Part shown: positions 5,302-5,316 of the stretch, piece after piece | How the letters are laid out: every line of letters starts with the position of its first letter | Position numbering within the stretch: the first letter of the stretch is position 1 | Translations under genes and position numbers: made by a program | Origin: JAEXNA01 sp050486105 | GTDB taxonomy: Bacteria; Vulcanimicrobiota; Xenobia; Xenobiales; JADMJV01 | Reading direction: 5' to 3' | DNA: 5,316 nt | NCBI GenBank assembly: GCA_050486105.1 | Contig: JBJHCR010000413.1 | Span: 1 to 5,316 of the forward strand | The notes under the pieces: model-generated | Told to the model about the DNA's origin: nothing | The model's input: only the letters and a program-made list of their open reading frames with translations | Databases searched by the model: none

Positions 5302-5316
5302 GTATATTACTCAAAA

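Overview
The window is bacterial DNA of moderately high GC content. An RlpA-type periplasmic protein with a Sec signal peptide suggests a Gram-negative host. Nothing in the sequence fixes the phylum. It falls into two parts: a left half (1 to about 3026) carrying a cysteine-rich repeat gene and nested mobile DNA, and a right half (about 3180 to 5175) of ordinary chromosomal genes.

Left half. Positions 1-890 hold the 3' part of a reading frame that enters from outside the window. It encodes a proline-rich, acidic linker followed by a striking array of 37-41-residue cysteine/glycine modules, with 40 Cys in about 220 residues. Twenty-six bases after its stop begins a short inverted-repeat element resembling a MITE (917-1106, resuming at 3022-3026). 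Its right terminal inverted repeat is split by a 1915-bp group II intron (1107-3021). The intron encodes a full-length reverse transcriptase/maturase without an HNH endonuclease domain, and has recognisable domains V and VI. The intron boundaries are supported by three independent lines: an 8-bp EBS1/IBS1 pairing, the DVI branch-point geometry with an AY 3' end, and restoration of the inverted repeat when the intron is removed in silico. Two catalytic RNA positions look non-canonical: the 5' end reads GATGCG, and the DV triad reads AAC. This copy may therefore be splicing-impaired although its ORF is intact.

Right half. An rlpA-like gene on the minus strand (3180-3590) is divergent from a plus-strand pair: a homocysteine S-methyltransferase family gene (3689-4636) and an overlapping gene for a small two-helix membrane protein (4627-5175). 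The pair overlaps by 10 bp and is probably one transcript; a functional link between the two is not evident. The last 140 bases hold a weak hairpin, a perfect 12-bp palindrome and competing short reading frames that cannot be resolved here.

The most unusual content is the cysteine-module array and the intron nested within a transposon terminal repeat. The remaining genes are conventional.
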